From NCBI GenBank assembly GCA_964495575.1, contig CAZBVS010000016.1:1-10953 (forward strand): a stretch of 10,953 nucleotides of DNA, in the 5' to 3' direction. Positions within the stretch are counted from its first letter, which is position 1. Each line of letters begins with the position of its first letter. Source of the stretch: DATGCT01 sp964495575 (GTDB taxonomy: Bacteria > Patescibacteriota > Minisyncoccia > UBA6257 > GWB1-50-10). Below the pieces are notes generated by a model. The model worked only from the letters and a program-made list of their open reading frames with translations. It did not search any database and was not told where the DNA came from. The translations under genes and the position numbers were made by a program. Of the stretch, positions 1 through 7,170 are shown in pieces.

Positions 1-2
1 AT

Positions 3-548
3 GACTCATCAGGGTATGATAATGATGGAACCTTAACCAACGGCCCAACCTACACTACCGATGCCCGGCAAGGGAATTATGCCTTGGACTTTGACGGAGT
101 GGATGATTATGTTGAATTTGGTGATTTTATAAAAAATTTAACTGTTTCTTTATGGTTTAAAACAACTGATTCGTCTGAACAGATTTTAATTGGTGGTGTG
201 GGTAAAAATGAGAATAATTCTGTTCAAATGAGAGGAACTAAGATAGGGGCTGCTTTAAATAGTAATGGTGTACAAACAGAGCAGGATGGTTTAGATGATG
301 GTTTATGGCACAATGTAGCAGTTGTTGTTAAAAATGACCCTTATCCTCAAATATATGATATTTATATAGATGGTGAGCTTGAAGATTTAGAAACAGATGG
401 ACCTTATCGTTATTCAAATAAAAAATTGATAGGTTGTCGTTATTTAAATCAATATGAATTATTTTTTAATGGCCAGATTGATGATGTTCGAGTATATGAC
501 CGTATTTTTTCTGCCTCAGAGGTAGAGACTTTATATAATAGTTATTAA
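3..548 (+). CDS. LamG / concanavalin A-like domain protein, C-terminal part (5' end outside window)
   Basis: The frame is open from base 3 with no stop before 546-548, so the gene begins upstream of the window; the TTG at 84 is an internal Leu codon. The first residues read DSSGYDNDGTLTNGPTYTTD, the usual entry to a LamG/laminin-G-like jelly-roll, followed by ALDFDGVDDYVEFGD, LTVSLWFKTTD, a W-H-N-V strand (LWHNVAVVV), IYIDGELE and the closing FNGQIDDVRVYDRIFSASEVETLYNSY. This is one complete LamG domain ending at the C-terminus. Such domains bind carbohydrate or other ligands and in CPR bacteria often sit at the end of large secreted or surface proteins. The parent protein's function cannot be told. 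No terminator-like hairpin is visible between it and the next gene. Confidence 0.85.
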   Translation, partial: DSSGYDNDGTLTNGPTYTTDARQGNYALDFDGVDDYVEFGDFIKNLTVSLWFKTTDSSEQILIGGVGKNENNSVQMRGTKIGAALNSNGVQTEQDGLDDGLWHNVAVVVKNDPYPQIYDIYIDGELEDLETDGPYRYSNKKLIGCRYLNQYELFFNGQIDDVRVYDRIFSASEVETLYNSY

Positions 549-606
549 CTTCACGAATTTTAAGGTTGGTATTTTAGCTTAATTTATTTTTTGTAAAAGT
601 TTCTTG

Positions 607-615
607 TGATATTAT
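607..615 (+). promoter_or_regulatory. Extended -10 promoter of the DUF4012 gene
   Basis: TGaTATTAT, an extended -10 element, ends 7 nt before the ATG at 623. A start about 7 nt after the -10 would fall on or next to the ATG, giving a leaderless mRNA. No Shine-Dalgarno sequence is present. The best upstream -35-like match (TTGTAA, 591-596) is too close (13-nt spacer). Confidence 0.55.
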
Positions 616-622
616 TAAAATA

Positions 623-2749
623 ATGAGTAAGAAAGAGGTTCCAAAGAAAAATATTGAACCGGTTTTGGTAGATATTAAAAAACCGGATTTTAACTATGAT
701 CAAACCAGGCGGTTTGATAGTTTAAATTTGAAACGAATATCTGGTGAATATCAGGATGATTCTTCTAAGTTTTCTTGGGGGCGGGTTTTGAAATGGAGTA
801 TCGGGTTTGTTGTTTTTTTATTAATAATATTCGGAGTTTTTGGGTTTATGAACGTAAAGAGTGCTCAGGTGACGTTGGAGGCAAAAGGGGAGTCCGCTTC
901 TTCTCATTTGTTCCATTCTTTTGAGGCAATTAAGGATTTAGAAACTGAGGAGGCAAAGACTTCTTTAGTGAAAAGCAAAGAGAAGTTGCAGGAGATAGAT
1001 CAGTTTATTAATGATAATCCAAAGAATTTTGTTTTATCAGCTGGTTTTAAGTTTGTGCCTTTTTTAAGAAATGTAGGAGGTTTTTTAAAAGAAGTTACAG
1101 AGTTTAATATTGATCTGATTAAGTTATCCGCTGTTCTTACGGAGATGCAGCATAATGGTTTTTCATATTTTAAGAATGATGGAGAGTCGTTGTTAGAGTT
1201 AATGCATCGGGCTCAAGGTTTAGTGGGGGATATAAAATCTGAGGTAGAAGTTTTGAGGAATAAGTCTAATGAGATGAGGAACCTATCTTATTTCGACAGG
1301 GTAGAAGAATTATTAGAGAAAAATTATTTTGTATACAGCAACAATTTATATGTAATTGAGGACTTTTTAGAAGGAACCGTTGAGTTGTTTGAGTCTAAAG
1401 AACCTCAACATATTTTATTAATGTTTCAGAACTCTTCTGAGTTGAGACCGGCGGGAGGTTTTTTGGGAAGTTATGGTGATCTTGTGATTCAGAATGGTCA
1501 GATGAAAGATTTGGTGGTGGAGGACATATACTGGCCGGATCATGAGATGAATTTTGATGAGAGATACATTCCTCCTGAGCCATTGCAGAGAACTACAAAG
1601 AACTGGGGGGTAAGAGATGCAAACTGGTTTTTTGACTTTCCTGTTTCTGCAGAGAATACAATGAATATGTTGGAGCAGTCGAAGATATACAAAGAAGAAG
1701 GAGTAGAGTTTCAAGGAGTGATAGGGTTAAACGTAGATGTGTTAGGGACGATCATGGATCATATAGGGTCGGTAAGGTTGGAAGAGTATGAGATGACTGT
1801 GAATAGTGATAATTTCTTAGCTGAGCTGCAAGAGGAGGTGGAGGTAGGGAAGGACAAGCAGGAGGGAAAGAATCCTAAAAAGGTATTATCAGTTTTAGCA
1901 CCGGAGATTATGAAAAGACTGGAAGGGTTTTCTTCCTCCGAGATGGAGAAGTTGGTAGAAGATTTAAGTGATCATGTAGAGAATAAGGATCTAATGTTTT
2001 ATGCCCGGGATAGGAGATTGGCTAATTTGTTTAGGAAGTATAAGGTGGCGGGGAGAGTATATGAAGCCCCGGATGGGTTTTGGGGAAGTTATCTCGGAGT
2101 GGTGAATAGTAATGTGGCGGGGGGAAAATCTGATGCTTTTGTAGATCAGGATATAAATCTTTGGTTGAATGTGAATTCGGAAGGCGGTGTGTTAGGAGAT
2201 CTTAGTGTGGTTCGGGAGCATAATGGAGTAGGTGAAGAAGAGGATTGGTATAGAGCGACTAACAAAGATTATTTAAAGATATATACTAACCAAGGCTCCG
2301 AGTTAATATTTGCTGATGGTAATACGGTTCGGGAGGAGATAAGGAGAGAATATACCTCTGATTATATAAAACTTCCGGTTCTTGATTATGAAAAAAATAA
2401 GGTATATAACGAGAGCCAAAATATATGGACTACTCAGGAGTTTGGGAAACAAGTTTTTGGAACCTGGGTGTTAACTGAGGCAGGTGAGAAATCTAACTTT
2501 GAGTTGAGGTATAAGAATCCTACTTCTGATAAGTTTAAATTAAAGGAAGGGGAGAAGTTTGAGTTTGTTTTTGATAAGCAATCTGGTTCAGATACCGGGT
2601 TGAGTATAAAAGTAAGCGCTCCTTTAGGATATGTTTGGGAGGAGTCTGATTCTTCTATATATAAATATGAGGATGACAGCGTTTCTAAAAGAGTAAGTTT
2701 TGAGCTGACTTTGCAAAATCAGTTTGAGGGAGAGGTTATTAGAGAGTAG
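623..2749 (+). CDS. DUF4012 family membrane-anchored protein
   Basis: This 708-residue protein has a charged cytoplasmic N-terminus (about residues 1-56), one transmembrane helix (about 57-77, WSIGFVVFLLIIFGVFGFM) and a long extracytoplasmic part. The DUF4012 signature is clear at about 262-287: HILLMFQNSSELRPAGGFLGSYGDL. Family members are common in CPR bacteria and Actinobacteria, often near cell-surface or polysaccharide genes, but the biochemical role is unknown. The region around residues 80-250 is helical and charged; the C-terminal third is strand-rich and ends near the domain boundary. The ATG at 623 is chosen because an extended -10 lies 7 nt upstream and no other start precedes the TM segment. 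It stands alone in its orientation, with an intergenic hairpin 17 nt after the stop. Confidence 0.85.
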   Translation: MSKKEVPKKNIEPVLVDIKKPDFNYDQTRRFDSLNLKRISGEYQDDSSKFSWGRVLKWSIGFVVFLLIIFGVFGFMNVKSAQVTLEAKGESASSHLFHSFEAIKDLETEEAKTSLVKSKEKLQEIDQFINDNPKNFVLSAGFKFVPFLRNVGGFLKEVTEFNIDLIKLSAVLTEMQHNGFSYFKNDGESLLELMHRAQGLVGDIKSEVEVLRNKSNEMRNLSYFDRVEELLEKNYFVYSNNLYVIEDFLEGTVELFESKEPQHILLMFQNSSELRPAGGFLGSYGDLVIQNGQMKDLVVEDIYWPDHEMNFDERYIPPEPLQRTTKNWGVRDANWFFDFPVSAENTMNMLEQSKIYKEEGVEFQGVIGLNVDVLGTIMDHIGSVRLEEYEMTVNSDNFLAELQEEVEVGKDKQEGKNPKKVLSVLAPEIMKRLEGFSSSEMEKLVEDLSDHVENKDLMFYARDRRLANLFRKYKVAGRVYEAPDGFWGSYLGVVNSNVAGGKSDAFVDQDINLWLNVNSEGGVLGDLSVVREHNGVGEEEDWYRATNKDYLKIYTNQGSELIFADGNTVREEIRREYTSDYIKLPVLDYEKNKVYNESQNIWTTQEFGKQVFGTWVLTEAGEKSNFELRYKNPTSDKFKLKEGEKFEFVFDKQSGSDTGLSIKVSAPLGYVWEESDSSIYKYEDDSVSKRVSFELTLQNQFEGEVIRE

Positions 2750-2765
2750 TTTTTGTATTTATAAA

Positions 2766-2798
2766 AAAGCCCATACAGAGTAGAAATGTATGGGCTTT
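2766..2798 (-). terminator. Intrinsic terminator of the minus-strand small RNA (possibly bidirectional)
   Basis: This is a 12-bp perfect stem with a 9-nt loop. Read on the minus strand it is followed by at least six T. Read on the plus strand only TTT follows before a G-rich run, so it would be a poor intrinsic terminator for the DUF4012 gene, whose stop codon lies 17 nt upstream. Confidence 0.75.
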
Positions 2799-2815
2799 GG
2801 GCGAGGGGTTGGGGG
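2792..2815 (+). other. G-quadruplex-type motif
   Basis: Four G-runs (2792-2794, 2799-2801, 2805-2808, 2811-2815) are separated by loops of 4, 3 and 2 nt, matching the G3+N1-7 pattern on the plus strand. The first run is part of the terminator stem, so hairpin and quadruplex would be mutually exclusive. Read on the minus strand it is the C-rich part of the small RNA. Confidence 0.45.
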
Positions 2816-2884
2816 AATCTATGTTTTGTATAAAAAAATTATTTAAGCATTTTCCCTCCTTTCATTGGTTAAGTTACTGCTTGT

Positions 2885-2913
2885 ATTATATACATATATT
2901 ATCATTTTGTCAA
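2885..2913 (-). promoter_or_regulatory. Perfect consensus sigma70 promoter, minus strand
   Basis: Minus strand TTGACA (2913-2908), a 17-nt spacer, and TATAAT (2890-2885). Both hexamers are perfect and the spacing is optimal. It faces away from lepA and reads into the short intergenic region that ends in a terminator, so it most plausibly drives a non-coding RNA. Confidence 0.7.
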
Positions 2914-2948
2914 TGTGTAAGTTTGTTTATTAAGTTGAGGTTAGATAG

Positions 2949-2954
2949 TATAAA
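2949..2954 (+). promoter_or_regulatory. -10 element of lepA
   Basis: TATAAA lies 8 nt before the lepA ATG, predicting a leaderless or nearly leaderless mRNA. No SD sits at a useful distance; GAGG at 2936-2939 is 23 nt upstream of the ATG and upstream of the -10. No convincing -35 is seen. Confidence 0.4.
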
Positions 2955-2962
2955 GATAGATT

Positions 2963-4744
2963 ATGGAACAGAATAAAATTAGAAATTTTTGTATAATTGC
3001 TCATATTGATCATGGAAAATCAACCTTGGCAGATAGGTTTTTAGAGGTTACAGATACTATTGAAGACAGAGATATGAAGGAACAATATTTGGATAGTTTG
3101 GAGTTAGAAAGAGAGAGAGGAATAACTATTAAGATGGCTCCGGTTCGGATGAAGCATGAGGTGGAAGGTAAGAAGTATGTTTTGAACTTGATAGATACTC
3201 CGGGGCACTCTGATTTTTCGTACGAAGTTTCAAGAGCGTTAGCTGCTGTAGAAGGAGGAATATTATTAGTTGATGGGAAACAGGGGATTCAGGCTCAGAC
3301 TTTGTCTAATTTTAGAAATGCTAAGAAAGCAGGGTTGGATTTAGTAGGGGCGATAAATAAGATTGATTTGTTTGATAGTAAGGATGAGTTAGAAGAACTG
3401 GTAATAGAGATGGCTGATTTATTAGAGGTAGATCCGAGTGAGATAAAGCTTGTTTCGGCAAAGACAGGGGAGGGGGTTGGTGAGTTATTAGACGCAGTTG
3501 TTTCTAAGTTTAGATCGCCGGGTGAAGGTGGAAAAAGTAAGTTTTCACGAGCTTTAGTTTTTGATTCCTTTTATGACAATCATAAAGGAGTGGTAGTTAG
3601 TGCCAGAGTTTTTAACGGCAGTTTTGAAGAGAAGCAAAACGTTAGGTTTTTAGCAAAAGAAGAAGGTTTTCAGATAAAGGAGTTGGGATACTTTAACCCA
3701 AAGATGAAGAAACAAAAGGAGTTGGAAACAGGTCAGGTGGGATATATTGCAACAGGTGTTAAAGATCCAGAAAAAATTAGGATTGGTGATACTATCTCAG
3801 ATAACAAGAGAGCAAAAGTTTTGCCAGGATATCAGGAACCGAAGTCGACAGTGTTTGTTTCTTTTTATCCTGAGGAAAGTGGAACATACTCTGATCTTGC
3901 TCAGGCTTTAGAGAGGTTGAGGTTAAATGACTCAGCATTGATGGTGAGCGGGGATAGGAACGAGGTGTTAGGCAGAGGGTTTAAAGTTGGGTTTTTAGGA
4001 AAGCTTCATTATGAGATAACTTCGGGGAGATTGAGACAGGAGTTTGGAATAAAGACAGTTCATACATTTCCTTCAGTGAAATATAAAATAATGGTTGATG
4101 GTAAGTGGCAGGAGATTACTCAACCAGAAGAGGCTCCGGATTATTTTGATAAAATTTTGGAACCTGTTATTGATATCAAGATATTATTACCCTCTAAATT
4201 TTTGAATAATTTAGTTTCTGTTCAGCACCAGTTTAGAATGAAGGATATTAAGACTCGGAGCAGAGGAGAGAATGTTTTGGTAGAGGCTACCATGCCTTTG
4301 TCAGAGTTAGTGGCTGACTTTGATGATGTTTTAAAATCAATAACAGAAGGTTTTGGTTCCTTCAGTTATGAAAGAGCAGGGTATGAAGAAGCTGATGTAG
4401 TAAAGGTTGATTTCCTTGTTTCTCATGAGAAGGTGCCGGGGATGAGTAGGTTTTTCCCTAAGGATGCAGCTGAGAGCGAAGGAAGAAAGATTGTGAAAAG
4501 ATTGAAGAAGCATTTACCAAGACAGCAGTATGCTCAGCCGGTTCAGGCAGCTATTGGAAACAATATTATCGCTCGGGAGGATATTCCAGCAGTTAAGAAG
4601 GATGTAACAGAAGGTTTGTACGGAGGAGATATTACTCGAAAGATGAAGTTGAGACAGCAACAGAAGCGAGGGAAGAAAAAGCTTAAAAGGAGAAGTGAAG
4701 CAAGTTTGAATGAGGATATATTCAAGGAATTATTAAAGAAGTAA
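2963..4744 (+). CDS. lepA: Elongation factor 4 (LepA), ribosome-binding GTPase
   Basis: 593 residues, the normal full length for LepA/EF4. All GTPase motifs are present: G1 AHIDHGKS (13-20), G2 ERGITIK (51-57), G3 DTPGH (78-82), G4 NKID (132-135) and G5 SAK (165-167). Domain II follows (about 190-275), then the EF-G-like domains III and V, and the LepA-specific C-terminal domain ending in a basic tail (MKLRQQQKRGKKKLKRR). The His of G3 needed for GTP hydrolysis is present. EF4 binds the ribosome at the EF-G site and helps under stress and in ribosome assembly. The ATG at 2963 gives the expected N-terminus. The next gene starts 35 bp downstream but has its own extended -10. Confidence 0.97.
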   Translation: MEQNKIRNFCIIAHIDHGKSTLADRFLEVTDTIEDRDMKEQYLDSLELERERGITIKMAPVRMKHEVEGKKYVLNLIDTPGHSDFSYEVSRALAAVEGGILLVDGKQGIQAQTLSNFRNAKKAGLDLVGAINKIDLFDSKDELEELVIEMADLLEVDPSEIKLVSAKTGEGVGELLDAVVSKFRSPGEGGKSKFSRALVFDSFYDNHKGVVVSARVFNGSFEEKQNVRFLAKEEGFQIKELGYFNPKMKKQKELETGQVGYIATGVKDPEKIRIGDTISDNKRAKVLPGYQEPKSTVFVSFYPEESGTYSDLAQALERLRLNDSALMVSGDRNEVLGRGFKVGFLGKLHYEITSGRLRQEFGIKTVHTFPSVKYKIMVDGKWQEITQPEEAPDYFDKILEPVIDIKILLPSKFLNNLVSVQHQFRMKDIKTRSRGENVLVEATMPLSELVADFDDVLKSITEGFGSFSYERAGYEEADVVKVDFLVSHEKVPGMSRFFPKDAAESEGRKIVKRLKKHLPRQQYAQPVQAAIGNNIIAREDIPAVKKDVTEGLYGGDITRKMKLRQQQKRGKKKLKRRSEASLNEDIFKELLKK

Positions 4745-4746
4745 TG

Positions 4747-4755
4747 TGTTATAAT
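4747..4755 (+). promoter_or_regulatory. Extended -10 promoter of the FtsB/DivIC-like gene
   Basis: TGtTATAAT, the same extended -10 as at 5933-5941. It starts 2 nt after the lepA stop and ends 24 nt before the ATG at 4780, so this mRNA would have a short leader, but one with no GGAGG-like sequence. Confidence 0.5.
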
Positions 4756-4779
4756 GAAATGTTAAAGATTTAATTAATT

Positions 4780-5067
4780 ATGAACTGGATTTGGAAAACT
4801 GTTATATTCATAGTCATTGGTTTGTTTTTGGGGTTTGGTGTGTATAGATTAAATCTTCAGAATAAGAGGTTGGAGGCAGAGGTTGATGATCTAAGTGCGG
4901 AGTTGAAAGTTGTTGAAGATGAGAACCAGGAGTTATCAAATAAAATTGAGTTTTTTAAAGAACCTAAAAATTTATTGAAGGAGTTAAAATCACAGTTTAA
5001 TTATCGAAAAGAAGATGAGGAAATGATAATAGTAGTTCCAAGCACTAGTAGTTCTTCTCAGGAGTAG
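4780..5067 (+). CDS. FtsB/DivIC-like septum protein
   Basis: 95 residues: a short cytoplasmic N-terminus, one transmembrane helix (about 5-23), then a coiled coil (about 25-58, NKRLEAEVDDLSAELKVVEDENQELSNKIEFFKEP) and a Ser-rich tail. This is the size and architecture of FtsB/DivIC, which bridges the divisome together with FtsL and FtsQ. The E-FFK-P-NLLKELK turn after the coiled coil fits the family. There are no division genes beside it to confirm the role, and a generic small coiled-coil membrane protein is the alternative. The rRNA promoter begins 10 nt after its stop. Confidence 0.7.
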   Translation: MNWIWKTVIFIVIGLFLGFGVYRLNLQNKRLEAEVDDLSAELKVVEDENQELSNKIEFFKEPKNLLKELKSQFNYRKEDEEMIIVVPSTSSSSQE

Positions 5068-5076
5068 TTGTTGGAG

Positions 5077-5104
5077 TTGACATTTATTATTTTATTTTTA
5101 TACT
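5077..5104 (+). promoter_or_regulatory. Strong promoter of the 16S rRNA unit
   Basis: TTGACA (5077-5082), a 16-nt AT-only spacer, and TATACT (5099-5104). It is the only plus-strand promoter in the window with a perfect -35, as expected for rRNA. Transcription should start near 5111, immediately before a hairpin at 5112-5129, and give a leader of about 170 nt before mature 16S. Confidence 0.75.
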
Positions 5105-5111
5105 GATAAAG

Positions 5112-5190
5112 GTGCCAAGAGCTTGGCACTTGTTTATGACTGTACTTTTAACAATTTAATAAGAACCCAAACCCCGTATTGATGCGGGGT
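5112..5190 (+). other. 16S leader hairpins
   Basis: Two hairpins lie in the leader. The first is GTGCCAA/TTGGCAC (arms within 5112-5129, tetraloop GAGC), at the predicted 5' end of the transcript, where it could protect the RNA or help promoter escape. The second is ACCCCG/CGGGGT (5171-5190). Neither is followed by a good T-tract (TTGTTTAT after the first), so I prefer leader structures to terminators, though the first could also end ftsB-side transcripts. Confidence 0.45.
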
Positions 5191-5193
5191 ATA

Positions 5194-5222
5194 TAAATTG
5201 AAATCTTTCCAGTTGTCCCAAT
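5194..5222 (+). other. 5' arm of the 16S processing stem
   Basis: This 29-nt segment is complementary to 10445-10473 with one U-G pair and one C-A mismatch. The two arms bracket the whole intron-bearing 16S, like the RNase III processing stem of bacterial pre-16S rRNA. The imperfect pairs suggest a maintained RNA helix rather than a recent DNA inverted repeat. Confidence 0.8.
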
Positions 5223-5932
5223 AAAAATTACGGGGTACGAAGATTGTTCGGAATTTTTCCGAACCTAATTCGTGTTTCGTAATAATTGAGGATTTGATCC
5301 TGGTCCAGGATGAACGCTGGCGGCGTGGATAAGGCATGCAAGTCGAGGGCCCTTTTTAGGGACCGGCAAACGGGCTAGTAACACCTTGGCATCTACATTC
5401 GAGACGGGAATAGCTTGAGGAAACTTGAATTAATTCCCGATAGTCTAAATTATCATACAGATAATTTGGTAAAGCTTCGGCGCTCGAAGATGAGCCTAGG
5501 TCCGATCAGCTTGTTGGTGTGGTAACGGCTCACCAAGGCTATGACCGGTAGGGGAAGTGAGAGCTTGATCCCCAGCAGCGGTACTGAGACACGGACCGCA
5601 CATCTACGGATGGCAGCAGTCGAGAATCTTCCACAATGGGGGAAACCCTGATGGAGCGACGCCGCGTGCAGGATGAATCTCTTCGGAGTGTAAACTGCTT
5701 TTCTGAGGGAGGAAGTGCTTTGCATTGACGTTACCTCAGGAATAAGGAGTGGCTAACTTCGTACATTTTAGTCACATGGCCAGATAAATCTTCGTAATGT
5801 CTTTTGTTAGACTACCGTGGTGCGACTTTTCACCGAAAGGTGAATCGAAACATTCGGCTCATATGCTGGAAACTGATAGAAAGCTGCGTTTGAGTCTATC
5901 TCAAATTTTCTATCGGCAATCAGCAGGGAAGT

Positions 5933-5941
5933 TGTTATAAT
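5933..5941 (+). promoter_or_regulatory. Extended -10 promoter inside intron 1
   Basis: TGtTATAAT ends 6 nt before the endonuclease ATG at 5948 and lies in the P5 loop. It predicts a leaderless endonuclease mRNA made independently of the rRNA transcript. Confidence 0.55.
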
Positions 5942-5947
5942 TAAGGT

Positions 5948-6541
5948 ATGGAAAGTTTGTTAACTAAAAATCAAAGGTCTATATTGATCGGAAGTGTTCT
6001 TGGTGATGGTTATCTTGATTTTGATGGATATGTAGGCACTCGTTTATATGTAAAGCAGTCGAAAGAAAAAAAGGATTATGTTTTTTGGCTTTATAAGCAA
6101 TTTAGTAATCTTTGTCGTAGTAGACCGAAGCAGAGAAAAGATAATAATCAGTGGTATTTTGGCACTCGTTATTTTAAAGAATTTACTGAGATAAGAAATA
6201 AATTCTATGATAATCGTGTGAAAATAATACCAAGAGATATTACCATTTTCTTGAAAGAACCTCTATCTTTAGCTGTTTGGTATATGGATGATGGTACCTT
6301 AGATTTTAGACCTAAAAGTCATTTTTCTTTTAGTTTAGCAGTGAATTGTTTTTCCTTAAGTGAAGTCAAAATTCTTTCTAGAGTATTGAAAGATAATTTT
6401 GGTATCATTTCTTCGGTAAATTATTCTCTTTGTAGAGGTAAAAGGTACCCGAGGTTATATATAGGAAAGAATGGCAGGGATAGGTTTTTATCTATCGTAA
6501 GACCATATATTCATAAAACTTTTAATTATAAATTACCTTAA
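5948..6541 (+). CDS. LAGLIDADG homing endonuclease (two-motif, LAGLIDADG_2 type)
   Basis: 197 residues. Motif 1 is ILIGSVLGDGYL (12-23) and motif 2 is SLAVWYMDDGTL (107-118), each ending in the acidic residue that binds the catalytic metal ion. Two motifs in one chain mean a pseudo-symmetric monomer that cuts an asymmetric site, here presumably the intron-less 16S around position 516. The pattern VLGDG...WYMDDGT is that of the PF03161 family, often found in organellar and bacterial rRNA introns. The ATG lies 6 nt after an extended -10 and has no SD. The stop is just before the Q/R part of the ribozyme core. Both motifs are intact, so it is probably active; maturase activity is possible but unproven. 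Confidence 0.9.
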   Translation: MESLLTKNQRSILIGSVLGDGYLDFDGYVGTRLYVKQSKEKKDYVFWLYKQFSNLCRSRPKQRKDNNQWYFGTRYFKEFTEIRNKFYDNRVKIIPRDITIFLKEPLSLAVWYMDDGTLDFRPKSHFSFSLAVNCFSLSEVKILSRVLKDNFGIISSVNYSLCRGKRYPRLYIGKNGRDRFLSIVRPYIHKTFNYKLP

Positions 6542-7156
6542 GCTTAACAACCCTTCAGAGACTTGGAATAAATATTCCAGAGTTTGGATTCTGATCCAAG
6601 CTAATACGCCGAACTCCTTTTTAAAGGATGATGGTATAGTCCACTTGGTAACTTGTTAATCAAGTAGCCAGCAGCAGCGGTAATACGAAGACTCCAAGCG
6701 TTATCCGGATTTATTGGGCGTAAAGGGCGCGTAGGGGGTTCAGCAAGTCTGTTTGTAAAATCCCACTGCTCAACGGTGGACTCGCAACGGAAACTGCTGG
6801 ACTAGAGGACGTCAGAGGAGAGTGGAACGTACGGTGTAGAGGTGAAATTCGTTGATATCGTACGGAACACCAAAGGCGAAGGCATCTCTCTGGGGCGTTT
6901 CCTGACCCTGAGGCGCGAAAGCTAGAGTAGCGAAGAGGATTAGATAGATCCTCGCCTTCTTATTGGAGGCAAAACGGTGTCCTTCTCAACGGTGACGTTG
7001 GGATGTGCATCCGGCTGTATCGGGGAACATCCAAGAGTTACACGGTGACTACGACCGTTCTTGGACAATCCCGAGGGAAGTTTAGACGAGATTTTTTCGA
7101 GTCTAAACCCCGTAGAGACTATGAGGTTGCGCGGCGACAAATGGTTTGACTTAGAT

Positions 7157-7162
7157 TATAAT
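7157..7162 (+). promoter_or_regulatory. -10 element inside intron 2
   Basis: A perfect TATAAT ends 8 nt before the ATG at 7171; there is no SD. TTGACT at 7146-7151 is too close to serve as its -35. Confidence 0.45.
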
Positions 7163-7170
7163 TAAGTTAT

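Larger units (their letters stand above)
2762..2878 (-). ncRNA. Candidate intergenic small RNA (about 117 nt), novel
   Basis: On the minus strand a perfect -35/-10 promoter (2885-2913) predicts a start near 2878. About 110 nt downstream lies a textbook intrinsic terminator: a 12-bp stem (AAAGCCCATACA / TGTATGGGCTTT, 2798-2787 and 2777-2766) followed by a run of T (complement of the A-run 2763-2768). No protein of meaningful length fits; the longest start near the 5' end gives only MKGGKMLK. The transcript has an SD-like AAAGGAGGG near its 5' end and a C-rich stretch (CCCCCAACCCCUCGCCC) before the terminator; GAGGG and CCCUC could pair. I do not recognise it as SRP RNA, 6S RNA, tmRNA or RNase P RNA. 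The unit is supported by sequence; its function is unknown. Confidence 0.6.
5763..6666 (+). mobile_element. Group I intron 1 in 16S (after U516), IA-like, with endonuclease ORF
   Basis: Flanks align to 16S U516 and G517. Core elements seen: P3 TCGGC/GCCGA (about 5913 and 6608); P4-P5 AGGGaaGUU (5925-5933) pairing with AACaaCCCU (6546-6554); R element CAGAGACT (about 6555-6562); P8 TCCTTT/AAAGGA; and S element GGTATAGTCC (about 6633-6642). Two extra hairpins between P7 and P3 (6564-6579 and 6584-6599) resemble P7.1 and P7.2 of subgroup IA. The ORF fills the P5 loop. A terminal hairpin ACTTG/CAAGT lies just before the 3' end. The 904-nt element ends in A, not the usual G, if exon 2 starts with G517; see the findings. 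I could not find a clear P1 pairing with the exon. Confidence 0.85.

Noticed and set aside
84..86. TTG as the start of the LamG gene
   Set aside because: The frame stays open to the window edge and the preceding residues (YDNDGTLTNGPTYTTD) belong to the LamG domain, so the gene is cut by the window edge.
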